Source of the DNA: Paguma larvata
Lineage: Eukaryota > Chordata > Mammalia > Carnivora > Viverridae
Assembly: GCA_030068075.1 (NCBI GenBank)
Contig: CM057828.1
Span: 116,177,699-116,241,698, forward strand
Reading direction: 5' to 3'
Length of the DNA stretch: 64,000 bases
The notes under the pieces: model-generated
What the model saw: only the letters and a program-made list of their open reading frames with translations
Database searches by the model: none
Told to the model about the DNA's origin: nothing
Part shown: positions 22,530 to 34,349 of the stretch, piece after piece
Position numbering within the stretch: position 1 is the stretch's first letter
Layout of the letters: each line of letters begins with the position of its first letter
Program-made: the position numbers and the translations under genes

Positions 22530-23335
22530 GCACCTGACTTCACCACAGACCTTAGCACCAGCCCCACACCAGCTCTAGGCAAATCCTTGCAGCCCCAGTC
22601 TCCTAGCCCACCTCAGCACCGGGCCAGTCCCCACGGACCCAGGCCCCAGGATCAAGGCAGGCTTCCACAATCCAGGCTCACAGCCCACCCCAGCACCAGG
22701 CTGGCACCAACCGACCCAGCCTCCAGATCGATTCCTGCAAATTCTGGCTACCCACCTGCTGTAGTTCCAGGCCAGCTCTAGCAGACCCAGCCTCTAAGCC
22801 AGTCCCTGCAGCCCTAGGCTCCCATGGACCCAGGCTCCTAGTCCATCCCAGTACCAGGCTGGGCCTCACAGACTTAACCTCTAGACTCACTCCTACATAT
22901 CCAACTTCAGACCAGCCTCTGTAGCCTCAACATGCAGATCCAGGGCTATCCCTGCATTGGGCCAGCTCCATGGACCCAGGGTCCAGATCCATCCACACAG
23001 GCCCAGGTCCCATCACCATAGATTCAAGCACCTGGCCCACTCCAGTAATTGTAGGCTCCAGGTCTGCCTCCAAAGATCCAGGCACCAGGCCTGCCCATCT
23101 GCTAACCCAGGCCCAGACCTGCCCACTTGAGAACTCTAGCAGCAAGTTTGCCCACAGACACCACCAGACAACCCACCTAGAATCTCTGGACAGGCTGACT
23201 GGTGAAGGGCTTTTCCTACTGAATCCAGTCTGTAACAACTGGAAGAGGGGCTTACTTTCCCAAATGAAAAGAAACCAACACAAGGCCACAAGGATCACGA
23301 ACAATCAAGAAAACACCAAAGGAAACTAATAAAGC
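22530..23335 (+). mobile_element. L1M 5'UTR with degenerate GC-rich tandem units
   Basis: This segment repeats variants of cagcaccaggctgg, gacccaggctcc and cctgcagccc at an irregular period of roughly 30-40 bp, then leads into acaaggccacaaggatcacg just before ORF1. Such tandem C-rich monomers in the L1 5'UTR act as the pol II promoter in active elements. This copy is decayed. Confidence 0.65.
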
Positions 23336-23338
23336 TAC

Positions 23339-24195
23339 AATGACTGACTATAAAGAAATGGAGATGTATGAACTGTCTGACAAAGAATTCGGAATAATCT
23401 TAAAAAAATTGAGTTAACTACAAAAAAACCCCACAATTAGACCACCAAAAGAAATTAGGAGAACAATGCATGAACAAAATGAGAAGTTCAACAAAGAAAC
23501 AGAATACTTTTTAAACAACTGAATGGAAATCCTAGAGTTTAAGAATACATGACTGAACTGAAAAATTCCATCAAAAGCTTCAGTAGCAGACACAACTAAG
23601 CAGAAAGAATTAGTCGACTAGAAGATAGGTCATTTGAAATCATCCAATCAGAGGAGCAAAAAGAAAAAAGAATGAAAAAGTAAGGATACAGGACCTTATG
23701 AAGCAAAACAATCTACACATTATTGGAATCTCAGAAGACAAAGAGGGAGAGGAAGGGGCAGAAAACTTATTTAAAGCAATAATGGAGGAGAACTTCCCAA
23801 ATCTGGGAAGACATTTGTACACCCAAGTTCATGAAAGTAATTGATCAGCCCAAAATTTCAACCCCAAACAGTCTCCTCAAACACATAACTAAAATCAAAG
23901 ACAACGTGAAAATTTAAATGCAACAAGAGAAAAAAATTCCTCACACATACAGGAACAACCATAAGGCTACCAGGAGACTTCTCAACAAACCTTAAAGGCC
24001 AGATCAGAATGGGATGATATATTCAAAGTGCTGTAAACAAAACAACCTGCCAACCAATAGTACTTTACTTGGCAAAGTTGTCCTTCAGAACTGAAGGAGA
24101 GATAGTTTTCCAGAAAAGCAAAGGCTGAAAGAGTTCAACACCATGCCTTACAAGAAAAGTTAAAGGGAGTTCTTTAAGCTGAAATAAGAGGATGT
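23339..24195 (+). pseudogene. L1 ORF1 remnant
   Basis: Matches L1M ORF1 in order. The coiled-coil part runs about 23400-23690 (e.g. atgaacaaaatgagaagttc), the RRM part about 23690-23850 (cattattggaatctcagaag), and the C-terminal domain about 23960-24190 (ggatgatatattcaaagtgc). Several stops and frameshifts destroy the frame. In an active element this product is the RNA-binding ORF1 protein. Confidence 0.75.
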
Positions 24196-24439
24196 TAATT
24201 ACAATCATGAAAATATACAACATGCTGGTGAAGGTAAGTATTTAGTCAAATTCAGAATGCTCTAATACTGTAAGATAGTGGTGTATTAGTTACTTAACTA
24301 TAGTGTAAAGGTTAAAGGACAATGGTATTAAAGCTAACAATAGCTATAATAATTTGTTAAAGGATATACAACATAAAAAGAGGTAAACTGGGATATCAAA
24401 AGCATAAAATGTGAGAAGCAGAGATATGAAAAATCATCA

Positions 24440-25940
24440 ATTCACAAAGATAAACAGTAAATAAGAAAGAAACAAGAGAACTACAAAACATCCAGAAAAC
24501 AATTAAGGTATCATTAGTAACTCCTTATCTATCAGTAATTATTTTAAATTAAATGGATTAAATTCTTCAGCCAAAAGGTACAGAGTTGCTAAATGGATTA
24601 AAAAAAAGTAAAATAGATGTAAAGCCAAAAATAGTAAGAAGAGACAAAGATACAGATCTGAAGGGAGACATAGATAATAGTAGAACTACAGTACCCTGCT
24701 TTCAACAATGGATAAATTATCCAGACAGAAATAAATAAGGAAACATTGGACTTGAACCATACTTGAGATGAAAATGAGCCTAAAAGACATATACAGAGCA
24801 GTTCATCCAACAGTTGCAGAATATACATTTTTCTCAAACACAGAATGAAAATTCTCCAGGATAGATCATATGTTAGATCACAAAACAAGTATAAACAAAT
24901 TTAATAAGACTGAAATCTTTCCCAACCACAATGTTATGTAGTCCATACCATTGTCAATAATAGAAGGCAAACTGGAAAATTCACAAACATATGGAATTAA
25001 ACAACACATTCCTGAGCAACCACTGAGTCAAAGGAGTAATCAAAAGGGGAATCAAGGAATATCTTGAAATAAATTAAAATGCAAATGCATCAAACCAAAA
25101 TTTATGGGATGCAGCAAAAGTAGTTGTAAGAAGGGAGCTTACAGCAACAAATGGTCTACATTAAGAATTTAGAAAGATCTCAGGGCACCAGTGTGAGTCA
25201 GTTAAGTGTCTGACGTTGGCTCAGGTCACGATCTCACAGTTCGTGGGTTTGAGCCCACATCAGGCTCTATACTGGCAGCTAAGAGCCTAGATCCTGCTTC
25301 AGATTCTGTGTCTCCCTCTCTCTCTCTGCCCCGCCCCTGATCATGTTATGTCTCTCTCTCAAAAAATAAATACACTTTAAAAATATTTTTTAATAAAAAA
25401 AAGAATTTAAGAAGATCTCAAATAAGCAACCTAACTGTACACCTTAAGAAACTATAAAATATAAAAGAGAACAATAAACTAAGGCCAAAGTTAAAAGAAT
25501 GAAGAAAATAACAATGATCAAAGAATAATTAAAGCAAATACAGAACAGAAAAACAATAGAAGAGATCAACAAAACTAAGAGCTGGTTTATTAAAAAGAGG
25601 AATAGGCAAACCCTTTGCTAGACTACAGGGAAAAGGTAATACTCAAGTAAATAAGCTCAGAAATGAAAGAGGAGACATTACAGATGACACCTTAGTCATA
25701 AGAGACTACCAGGAAAGCTGCACACCAACAAATTGGAAAACCTAAAAGAAATGGATAAATTCTTAGAAACACACAACTTATTGAGATTAATCATGAAGAA
25801 ATAGAAAATCTGAACAGACCAATAACGACTAAGGAGACTGAACCAGTAATCAAAAACTCCCAAGAAAGAAAGGCCCAGGTCCAGACGGTTTCACAGCTGA
25901 ATTCTACCAAATATTCAAAGGAGAATTAATGCCAATTTTA
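24440..25940 (+). pseudogene. L1 ORF2 endonuclease and N-terminal remnant, first part
   Basis: acctatctatcag-like start and aatggattaaattcttcagc mark the ORF2 N-terminus. A jump at about 24600-24620 goes to the agatctgaagggagacatag region, losing a few hundred bases of the endonuclease. The rest continues through agctggtttattaaaaagag to ccaggtccagacggtttcac, the approach to the reverse transcriptase. The reading is multiply frameshifted. A SINE lies at 25183-25400, and the compound L1 interrupts at 25941. Confidence 0.75.
25183..25400 (+). mobile_element. SINEC inside L1 ORF2
   Basis: Head gggcaccagtgtgagtcag, tail caaaaaataaatacactttaa. The duplication spans 25163-25182 and 25401-25420: 20 bp, one mismatch, starting aagaattta and ending gatctca. 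It is the longest I can read in the window. Confidence 0.95.
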
Positions 25941-26294
25941 GTATTATATGGTCTAGTTCTGTGAAAAATATTGTTGGCATTGTATAGGGATTGCATTAAA
26001 TCTGTAGGTAGGTTCTGGGTAGTGTGGACATTTTAATAACACTGGTTGTTCCAATCCATAAGGATAGAATATCTTTTCATTTGTTTGTCTCATTTTCAGT
26101 TTCTTTCTTCAGTGTTGTATAGTTTTCAAAGTACAAGTCTCTCCCCTCCCTGGTTAAGTTTATTCTAAGGTATTATATTGTTTTGGGTGCAACTGGAAAT
26201 GAGAATGTTTTCTTCATTATTCACTTCATTATTAGTGTAAAGAAATGCAATAGATTTCTGTGTATTAATTTTCTATCCTATAACTTTACTGAAT

Positions 26295-26928
26295 TCATTT
26301 ACTAGTTCTAGTAGTTTCTTTGGTGGGGTCTTTGGAGGTTTCTATATGTAGTCTCATGTCATCTGCAAATAGTGAATTTATTTCATTTACTTTACCTACC
26401 AATTTACTTTCCTTGCATATCAATTTGGATGATTTTCTATTTCTTTTTCTTTTCTGGTGACTGTGGCTAAGACCACGAATACTATGTTGAATAGAAGTAG
26501 TGAGAGTGGACATGCTGGTCTTGTCCCTGATCTTAGAGGAAAAAATCTGTTGTTCAACATTGAGTATTAGGTTAGCTGTGAGTTTTCCATATCTGGCCTT
26601 TACTATGTTGAGATGTGTTCCCTCTAAACCTACACTGTTGAGAGTTTTTATCATGAATGGATGCTGTACTTTCTCAAATGCTTTTTCTGCATCTATTGAG
26701 ATGATCATATAGTATTTATCCTTTCTCTTATTAATGTGAAGTATCTTGTTGATTGATTTGCAAATATCAATCCTCCCTTGCATCTCTGGAACAAATCCCA
26801 CTTGATCATGGTGAATTATTTTTTTAATGTATTGTAGGATTTGGTTTGCTAATTTTGTGTTGAGGATTTTTGTATCTATGTTTATCAGAGATAGTGGCCT
26901 GTAGCTTTCCAAATAATAGTAAAATTTG
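26295..26928 (-). pseudogene. L1 reverse transcriptase remnant (inverted block)
   Basis: The minus strand reads [17 protein letters not shown], then [34 protein letters not shown] and, after a local frameshift, SLFADDM, the FADD catalytic motif of L1 reverse transcriptase. The open frame extends upstream to 27110, but those first ~62 codons are antisense of the neighbouring sense block, so the frame is a chance fusion across the inversion point. Confidence 0.8.
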
Positions 26929-27940
26929 TTGATCCACAAAAGACTCCAAAGAGTCAAAGCAATCCTGAGAAAAAAGAACAAGGCTAGAGGTTTTATAATC
27001 CCAAATTTCAAGATATATTGCAAGGCTATAGTAATCAAAACAGTATGGTAATGGCACAAAAAATAGACATATAGATCAACAGGACAGAGAGTCCAGAAAT
27101 AAACCCACACTTATATGGTCAATTAATCTAGGACAAAGAAGTCAAGAGTATACAATGGAGAAAAGACAGTCTCTTCAATAAATGGCACAGGGAAAACTAT
27201 AAAGCTACAGGCATAAGAATAAATTGAACCTCTTTCTTACACCATACACAAAAAAATACACTCAAAATGTATTAAAATCTACATGTGAGGCCTAAAACTA
27301 CAAAACTACTAGAAAAAACATAGTAATTTCCTTGTCATTGACCACAGAAAAATTTTTTTTAAATTTATCTCCTCAAGCAAGGGAAACAAAAGCAAAAGTA
27401 AACTATTAGGACTACACCAAAATAAAAAGTTTTTGCACAGCAAAGGAAACCACCAACAAAACAACAGAGCAAGTTACTTAATGGGAAAAGGTACTTGCAA
27501 CGGAAGTATCTGATAAGCAGTTAATATGAAAAATATATGAAAAACTTATACAACACACATAAACAGACACGTAGATCAATGGAACGAAAACCCAGAACTA
27601 GACCCACAACTATATGATCAACTGATCTTCAACAAAGCAGGAAAGAATACCCAAAAGAAAAAAGACAGTCTCTTTAACAAATAGTGTTAGGAAAACTGGA
27701 CAGCAACATGCAGAAGAATGAAACTGGACCACTTTCATACACCATACACAAAATAAATTCAAAGTGGAGGAAAGACCAAAAATGTGAGACAGGAAACCAT
27801 CAAAATCTTAGAGGGGAACACAGGCAGCAACCTCTTTGGCCTCGGCCACAGCAACTTCTTACCAGACACATCTCCAGAGGCAAGGTAAACCAAAGCAAAA
27901 ATGAACTACTGGGACTTCGTCAAGATAAAAAGCTTCTTCC

Positions 27941-28144
27941 CAGGGGTGCTTGGGTAGCTCAGTCAGTTAAGCATCCAACACTTTATTTTGGCTCAGGTCG
28001 TGACCTCATGGTTCATGAGATCAAGCCCCATGTCGGGCTCTCAGCTTACAATGCAGAGCCTGCTTGGGATTACTGTTCTCCCTCTCTTTCTGCCCTGCCC
28101 CTGCTTACTCTCTCTCGCTCTCCAAAGAAATAAATAAACATTTT
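27941..28144 (+). mobile_element. SINEC inside the nested L1
   Basis: Head caggggtgcttgggtagctc, tail gaaataaataaacattttt. L1 text ataaaaagcttcttcc before and ttaaaaagcttttgc after mark the duplicated target. The host ORF2 sequence resumes with gcacaacaaaggagac. Confidence 0.93.
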
Positions 28145-29147
28145 TAAAAAGCTTTTGCACAACAAAGGAGACAATCAACAAAACAAAAAGGCAACCTATG
28201 GAATAGGAGAAGATATTTGTGAATGACAGATCTGATGAAGGGTTACTATCCAAACTCTATAAAGAACTTATCAAACTCAACACCAAAACACTAAATAATC
28301 CAGTTAATAAATGGGCAGAAGACATAAAGAGACACTTCTTCCAAAGAAGACATACAGATGACCAACAAACACATGAAAAGATGCTCAACATCACTCATCA
28401 TCAGGGAAAAACAAATCAAAACTATGATGAGATACCTTTCACACCTGTCAGAATAGCTAAAATTAACAACACAGGAAACAACAGACGTTGGCAATGATGC
28501 AGAGAAAAGGGAGCCCTCTTACATTGTGGGAAGGCAAACTGGCACAGCCACTCTGGACAACAGTACGGAGGGTCCTCAAAAAGTTAAAAATAGAACTACC
28601 CTATGATCCAGCATTTGCACTTCGAGGTATTGACCTGAAAGATACAAAACTGCTGATTTGAACTGGCTCATGCACCCCAATGTTTATAGCAACATATCAA
28701 CAATAGCCAAATAATGGAAAAGATCCAAATGTCCAATGACTGATGAATGTATAAAGAAGACGTGGTATATATACAATGAAATATTACTCAGCCATCAAAA
28801 AGAATAAAATCTTGCCATTTGCAATGACACGGATGGAGCTAGAGTGTATTTAGCTAAGTAAAATAAGTCAGACAGAGAAAGATAAATACCATATGATTTC
28901 ATTCATGTGCAGAATTTATGAAACAAAAAATGAACAAAGAAAAAAATGAAACAAAGAAAAAAAAAACAGGCGCTTAAATACATAGAACAAACTGGTTGCC
29001 AGAGATAGGGGTATAGGTAAAACAGATAAAGGAGATTAAAAGTACATTTGTCATATGAGCACTGAGTAACTTAGAATTGTTGAGTATTTTATTCTACACC
29101 TGAAACTAACATAACTCTGTATGCTAATTATGCTTCAATTTTAAAAA

Positions 29148-30600
29148 GAGTTAATGCCATTTATTCTCTAACTCTTCTAACAAATTAAAGAAGAATCATT
29201 TCCAAATCCATATTATGAGGCCAGAATTTCCCTGATACCAAAACTAAGTAAGGATAATACGAGAAAAGAAAACTACAGGCCAATATACCCAATGAATGAA
29301 TATAGATGAAAAAATCCTGAAAAAAAAAAGTGAAACGATTTCAATAGCACATTAAAATGATCATACACCATGTTCAAGTGGGATTTATCCCTGAGATACA
29401 AGGATGGTTCAACATATGCGAATCAAACAAGATGATACACAACATTAATAGAATGAAAGATCAAAATCATGTGATCATATCAACAGACGCAGAAAAAGCA
29501 TTTGACAGAATTCAACATCTATATATAATAAAAACTCTCAACAAATTGGGTTTAAAGAAAGGTACTTTAACATTATAAAGGCTATCTATGACAACCCCAC
29601 AGTTAACATCACACTCTATGATTAAGGTTGAAAGCTTTCCCTCTGTAATAAGGAATAAGACTATCCACTCTCAATTCTCCTATTCAACATAGTGCTGGAA
29701 GCCCCAGCCATAGCAATTAGGCAAGAAAAATAAATAAAAGACATCTGAGTCAGAAAGTAAGAAGTAAAATTGTCTGTGTTTGCAGATGACACAAGCTTCT
29801 ATATAGAAAAATCTAAAGGCTCCAACAAAAACCTGCTAGAATAAACAAATTCAGTAAAGTTGCAAGATACAAAATCAACATAAAAAAATCAGTTGTGTTT
29901 CTATACACTAACAACAATCTGAAAAATAAAGAGAATAATTCTACTTACAATACCATCAAATATATATATATAGTATATATAATAAGTACTTATAAATAAA
30001 TTTGACCAAGGAGATGAAAGATCTGTATACTGAGAATTAGAAAACAAATTAGTAAAAGAAATTGAAGAAGACACAAAAAAATGGAAAGATATCGTTCGTT
30101 CATGGGGCAGAAAAATTTATATTGTTAAAATGTCCATACTATCCAAAGCTAAGATTCAATGCAATCTCTATCAAAATTCCAAAGGTATTTTTTTACAGAA
30201 ATAGAGAAAATAATCCTAAATTTGTACAGAATCACAAAAGACCCTGAGCAGCCAAAGCAATTCTGAGGAAGAACAAAGCCAGAAGCCTCACACTTCTGAT
30301 TTCAAACTATATTACAAAGCTACAGTAATCAAAACAGAATGGTATTGGCATAAAAGCAGTCACACAGACCAACATATTGGAATAAATCCATGCATATACA
30401 ACCAATAACATTTGACAAAGAAGCCAGGAATACTCAATGGGAAAAAGATAGTCTCTTCAATAAATAGTGATGAGAAAACTAGACATTCACATGCAAAAGA
30501 ATAAATTTGGAATCCCACCCTACACCACTCCCAAAAACTAACTTGAAATGGATTCAAAACTTAAATGCAAGACCTGAAATCAAAGAAAACAAAAACAACT
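29148..30600 (+). pseudogene. L1M ORF2 reverse-transcriptase remnant, second part
   Basis: The host L1M resumes after the nested insertion. A 73-codon open piece at 29357-29578 holds [15 protein letters not shown] and [13 protein letters not shown], typical of L1 reverse transcriptase. tttgcagatgacacaagc at about 29779 encodes the FADD motif. Later parts match the domain beyond the reverse transcriptase. At about 30600 the text jumps from ORF2 to 3'UTR-like sequence, an internal deletion. Confidence 0.75.
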
Positions 30601-31030
30601 CCAAAAGATATAAGCACCCCTATGTTCATTGCAGCATTACTTATAAAAGTCAAGACTTGGAAGCAATCTTGGTATCCATGAAAGATGAATGGATAAAGAA
30701 TATATCCCCCCCCCACACACGGAGGAATATTATTCCATCATAAAAAGAAAGAAATTCTTCTTTTGCAATGACATGGATAGTGAAATAAGTCAAACAGAGA
30801 AAAACAAATACTGTATGATCTCACTTACATGTGAAATCTAAAAAAGCCAAACTCATACAGTGGTGATTGTCAGGGGTGTAGGATGTAGGGGTTGGGGAGA
30901 CAGGGAGATGTTGTCAAAAGGTACAAATGTACGCCTATGACAGGAGTAAGTTCTGGGGATATAATGTTCAGTATGGTGACTATAGTTAGCAATACTGTAT
31001 TACAGTGCTTGAATTTAAATCTTAAATGTT

Positions 31031-31061
<31 letters not shown>

Positions 31062-31070
31062 ACACACACA
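31031..31070. repeat. (CA)n microsatellite in the L1 3'UTR
   Basis: About twenty CA units with one T interruption. It grew inside the ttctcacacacaca-like segment of the L1M 3'UTR. Confidence 0.93.
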
Positions 31071-31249
31071 AATGGTAATTATGTGACATGATGAAGGTGT
31101 TAACTAACCTTATTGGAGTAATCATTTCACAATATAAATATGTATCAAATATCACACTGCATACCTAAAACTTACACATATTATATGTCCGTTACATCTC
31201 AATAAATTAGAAAAAAAATAGAATAAAACATTGAAAACCTGGCCATATA

Positions 31250-31350
31250 TTAATTGTAGAGCCTGGATGACGTATACATAGAAGTTTATACTATTCTGTC
31301 CATTTTTTGTATATGTTAGAAATTTTTCATGTTACAAAGTTTTTAAAAGC
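31250..31350 (+). mobile_element. Old L1 3' terminus
   Basis: tatactattctgtccatttt followed by gtatatgttagaaatttttc is the terminal segment of older L1M/L1ME 3'UTRs. It is separate from the L1M ending at 31215. Confidence 0.5.
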
Positions 31351-31356
31351 AGCATT

Positions 31357-31567
31357 CCGGGGCACGTGGGTGGCTCTGTCAGTTAAGCGTCTGACTTTGG
31401 CTCAGGTCATGATCTCACAGTTCATGGGTTCAAGCCCCATATCAGGCTCTGTGCTGACAGCTCAGAGCCTGGAACCTGCTTCAGATTCTGTGTCTCCCTC
31501 TCTCTCTGCCCCTCCCCCACTCGCTCGCACGCTCTCTCTCTCAAAAATAAATAAACATTTAAAACAA
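31357..31567 (+). mobile_element. SINEC, well preserved
   Basis: Starts ccggggcacgtgggtggctc. The cat-type body gctctgtgctgacagctcag is intact, and the tail is caaaaataaataaacattt. Perfect 16-bp duplication ttttaaaagcagcatt at 31341-31356 and 31568-31583. Confidence 0.96.
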
Positions 31568-31944
31568 TTTTAAAAGCAGCATTTAAAGAAGTGGCTATTA
31601 TTATGACCAGAAGTCATAAGAACATCTTAAGCTGAAGGATATCTATGGCAATTAAACAAATTAACAGGACCCTTGAAAGAGAGCTATGCATTAAGAGATT
31701 TACATATCTATCAGACAATGAGTTATTTTCAAACCCAAAAATATCTGCATGACATTGACTACAAATATCATCAATATGATAGCTTACTGACAACTTAGTA
31801 AATATTAAAGAAATAGATGATTCAGCACTTGTAGCTGAAGTTGGCCATTTGTCAGTAACAGAATTCACAGTAATGGCAGTTAGGAAAGTTTAAAATATCA
31901 AATGCAATCTAGAAAATTTTTAAAATTCTACCTACATTATATTT
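31568..31944. other. Unique sequence
   Basis: AT-rich, no recognised element. An 84-codon minus-strand frame at 31614-31868 has no identifiable features. Confidence 0.4.
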
Positions 31945-32090
31945 TGATAGCATTTACTGAGTTCTTATAATGGTCTAGGCACCTGACTAGGTACCTATAA
32001 TTCTCATTGAATTCTCAGACCCTGTGATATGGACACCATTTTTTTTTAACCCAAAGAGGAAAATGAAGTTCCATTTTATTTCATTGACTG
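31945..32090 (-). mobile_element. MIR fragment, minus strand
   Basis: gcatttactgagttcttata, ggtctaggcacctgac, attctcattgaattctcaga and gaggaaaatgaagttcc have the order of reverse-complement MIR. Confidence 0.65.
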
Positions 32091-32232
32091 ATAATTAAAA
32101 AGCAAATTCAAATTTTGTCTTCAATATTGTGCTACAGCGATTTAAACAATATGCACAATGCAGTTCTTTTAAACTAAAAAATAAAAACCTCTGCCTAGAA
32201 AGGTACTAAGATTCATATAAAATGTGTTTATA

Positions 32233-32419
32233 GGGGCACCTGGATGGCTCAGTCTGTTGAGCAACTTTGGCTCAGGTCATGATCTCGCAGTTCATGAGTT
32301 CGAGCCCCACATTGGCTTGATGCTGTCAGCCTGTAAGCACAGAGCCTGCTTCAGATCCTCTGTCCCCCTTTCTCTGCCCTTCCCCCAGCTGCGCTCTCCC
32401 CAAAAATAAATAAATATTT
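32233..32419 (+). mobile_element. SINEC
   Basis: Head ggggcacctggatggctcag, tail caaaaataaataaatattt. Perfect 14-bp duplication aaaatgtgtttata at 32219-32232 and 32420-32433. A short internal deletion follows gtctgttgagc. Confidence 0.95.
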
Positions 32420-32499
32420 AAAATGTGTTTATATATAACAATATGCAAGTGTTCATATGACAGCTTAGCAAAATGCTAGGAATCTTTTTCTTTTCCCCC

Positions 32500-32655
32500 C
32501 AGTATGGACACTATTGTCATCCCAATTGGCAGGTGGGATAATTGAGTCTTAGCAAGTTTAAGCAAACTTACCCAGTGTCTTTCAGATGTTGAGAAGCTCA
32601 ACTAGGAGAGGCGTGAAAAGAGGTCTGATCCCTGAGCCTGTATTCTAAGGAGGTT
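32500..32655 (-). mobile_element. MIR fragment, minus strand
   Basis: gacactattgtcatcccaat, caggtgggataattgagtc and cttacccagtgtctttcag follow the reverse MIR core. Diverged. Confidence 0.6.
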
Positions 32656-33614
32656 CTGAGCTATATGTCTACAGAAGAAGAAGCAGCTTAGAAATGTCAG
32701 TTTTCTGTTGCAGGTCGTCAGCATACTGGGTACTCCCAGATGACTCACACAGTGGTCTGTTTTAGAAACCAAGATACTAAGTTTAATCCCGAAAGATTAA
32801 AAACGAAGGTCGCCAACACTGGTAAGAACCACAAGGCTCTAATTTCGATAACTTAACTAGGTCCAGTGTAATAAAAATACGCTCCCCCTCCAAAAAAAAG
32901 AATAAAATGTAAGTCATTCCTCTTTTCTCTTATAAACTTATTCATCGGAGGAAGAGAAATAGAGAAAACAAAGTTTTTTCATTTGGTCTCCGTAAGAGTT
33001 TTATTAAGAATTAGAGAGATGTAAAAAGAACTTTGCATTTTATTGGTAATTGAGAGCTCGTTCACCCTTCATGTTGTAAAGAAATTTATCAAAAGTAGCC
33101 CCTTGTGACCTATAGCTCATCTCTTTCATGTCACTGAGTTCAATGGTCATCTGCAGCCTCAAGTAAAAGGACCTTGAGAATTGTAATAACTATTCACTCG
33201 GCTTTATGGAAAATGTGCCTCTGATTGTTCAGTTATGAAAGAGCATAATTTGGGTGTTTTGTGTTATGTCCTTGGTGGTTTCTCCCTGTTCCTGTCCTGC
33301 CCTGCCCGACAGTGCTGCACGCAGTTAATTAGCCATGTAAATGAGCACTGTAAGGAAACCGCTGTCCCCAAAATGTGCACATATAATCATGCTCAACAAT
33401 TCCTATCGAAACACCATCAGAAAGCAAATCATTTGTCACCTGACCTCTCATTAATTAATTGAAAGCTCCACATGGGGGAGGAGGGAAGTACAAGCAAAGG
33501 ATTACATCACAGCAGACACTTAACAAAAAACCTAGCAGATCTCTACAAAGCCTTCATAAGAAAATTTATGACGAAACTTCAGATGTCAGGGGAACAGCAC
33601 TGGATGGGGATTTC
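32656..33614. other. Unique sequence with a candidate conserved non-coding core
   Basis: No repeat recognised. 33280-33465 contains gttaattagcc, atgtaaatgag (octamer-like), ggaaaccgctg (RUNX-like) and attaattaatt within about 180 bp. Regulatory role is inference only. Confidence 0.4.
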
Positions 33615-33720
33615 AAAACCGGAGCGGTATGCAGATGGATCTCACTCTAGCTGCCGAAGCTGAGTGACCTTGGGCAAGGTGCTTCCTCCATCTGGAACTC
33701 GGGGGGCCTTCTCAGTGAAC
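33615..33720 (+). mobile_element. Probable MIR fragment
   Basis: gctgagtgaccttgggcaag followed by tgcttcctccatctggaac resembles the MIR 'tgtgtgaccttgggcaag' core. Short. Confidence 0.5.
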
Positions 33721-33846
33721 CAAGGCCTGTGAATTCCATGAGGAATTCCAGCACAGATATTCCATGTTTCCCCCATCAGCCCACGGTAAGGAAAGGGATC
33801 TTGATTTTTTTCAAACAGCCAATTTTGTTTAAAAGAGGATTTACCA

Positions 33847-34058
33847 GGAGCGCCTGGGTGGCTCAGTCGGTTAAGTGTCTGACTTCGGCTCAGGTTGTGA
33901 TCTCACGCTTTGTGAGTTAAAGCTTTGCGTCGGGCTCTGTGCTGACAGCTCAGAGCCTGGAGCTTGCTTCGGATCCTGGGTCTCCCTTTCTCACTGCCCC
34001 TCTCCCACTTGTGTTCTGTCTCTCAAAAATGAATAAACATTTTAAAAACTTTTTTTTA
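33847..34058 (+). mobile_element. SINEC, well preserved
   Basis: Head ggagcgcctgggtggctcag with full A box (gtcggttaag) and cat-type body. Duplication aaaagaggatttacca (33831-33846) / aaaagaggacttacca (34059-34074). Confidence 0.96.
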
Positions 34059-34349
34059 AAAAGAGGACTTACCAATGGCAAAACCCTAAACACAAGATAA
34101 CTGACTTTTCACAAATTTCTGTCCTAAAGAATATACTCCAAAAGGAATGAATTACAGTAGATTAATATTTGTAAAGTCATTGCTTCACCCATTAGTTTAG
34201 AAACAAAATATCGGTCAAGGAAGACGATTTCTGTTTCAGAAAATACAATACGTATATGGCACATTGAACGTGGATCATAAGAAACATGATGGATTTTGGT
34301 GTGGTTGGTTTGGTTTTCTCACAGCTCGTTGCGATACTGCTTTTCCTCA

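Larger units (their letters stand above)
25941..29147. mobile_element. Compound L1 insertion with 5' inversion, nested in L1M ORF2
   Basis: Three blocks. 25941-26928 is L1 reverse-transcriptase sequence in minus orientation. 26929-27558 is plus-strand ORF2 starting at the same consensus point where the inverted block stops (ctaaaattt). 27559-29147 is a second plus-strand L1, starting again about 500 bp upstream in consensus and running to a complete 3' end at …gcttcaattttaaaaa. The host text gaattaatgccaat (25923-25936) recurs as gagttaatgccatt (29148-29161). The last block is clearly diverged from the second, so at least two insertions are involved. Confidence 0.75.
21795..31215 (+). mobile_element. 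Ancient, nearly full-length L1M element, broken by four nested insertions
   Basis: Read in order: 5' start with gatgtcagcaagatggtggt, GC-rich 5'UTR (about 22530-23330), ORF1 remnant, linker with L1M-type phrase ttgttaaaggatatacaaca, ORF2 remnant, and a 3'UTR with atggtgactatagttagcaa ending atctcaataaattag plus A-tail near 31215. Nested in it are a SINE at 21957, a SINE at 25183 and a compound L1 at 25941-29147, itself carrying a SINE. Without the inserts it is about 5.5 kb. Two internal deletions are visible, in the endonuclease region near 24605 and in the ORF2 3' part near 30600. All frames are broken. The 3' end suggests an L1MA/L1MB-grade element. Confidence 0.8.

Noticed and set aside
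26295..27110. 271-codon open frame, the longest in the window
   Set aside because: The upstream part is antisense of a sense L1 block and the rest is a frameshifted L1 reverse transcriptase. The frame crosses an inversion junction by chance.
31357..31440. SINE heads as tRNA genes (A and B box present)
   Set aside because: The A and B boxes belong to the tRNA-derived SINE head. No 3' acceptor stem or mature tRNA fold follows. The same holds for all 27 copies.
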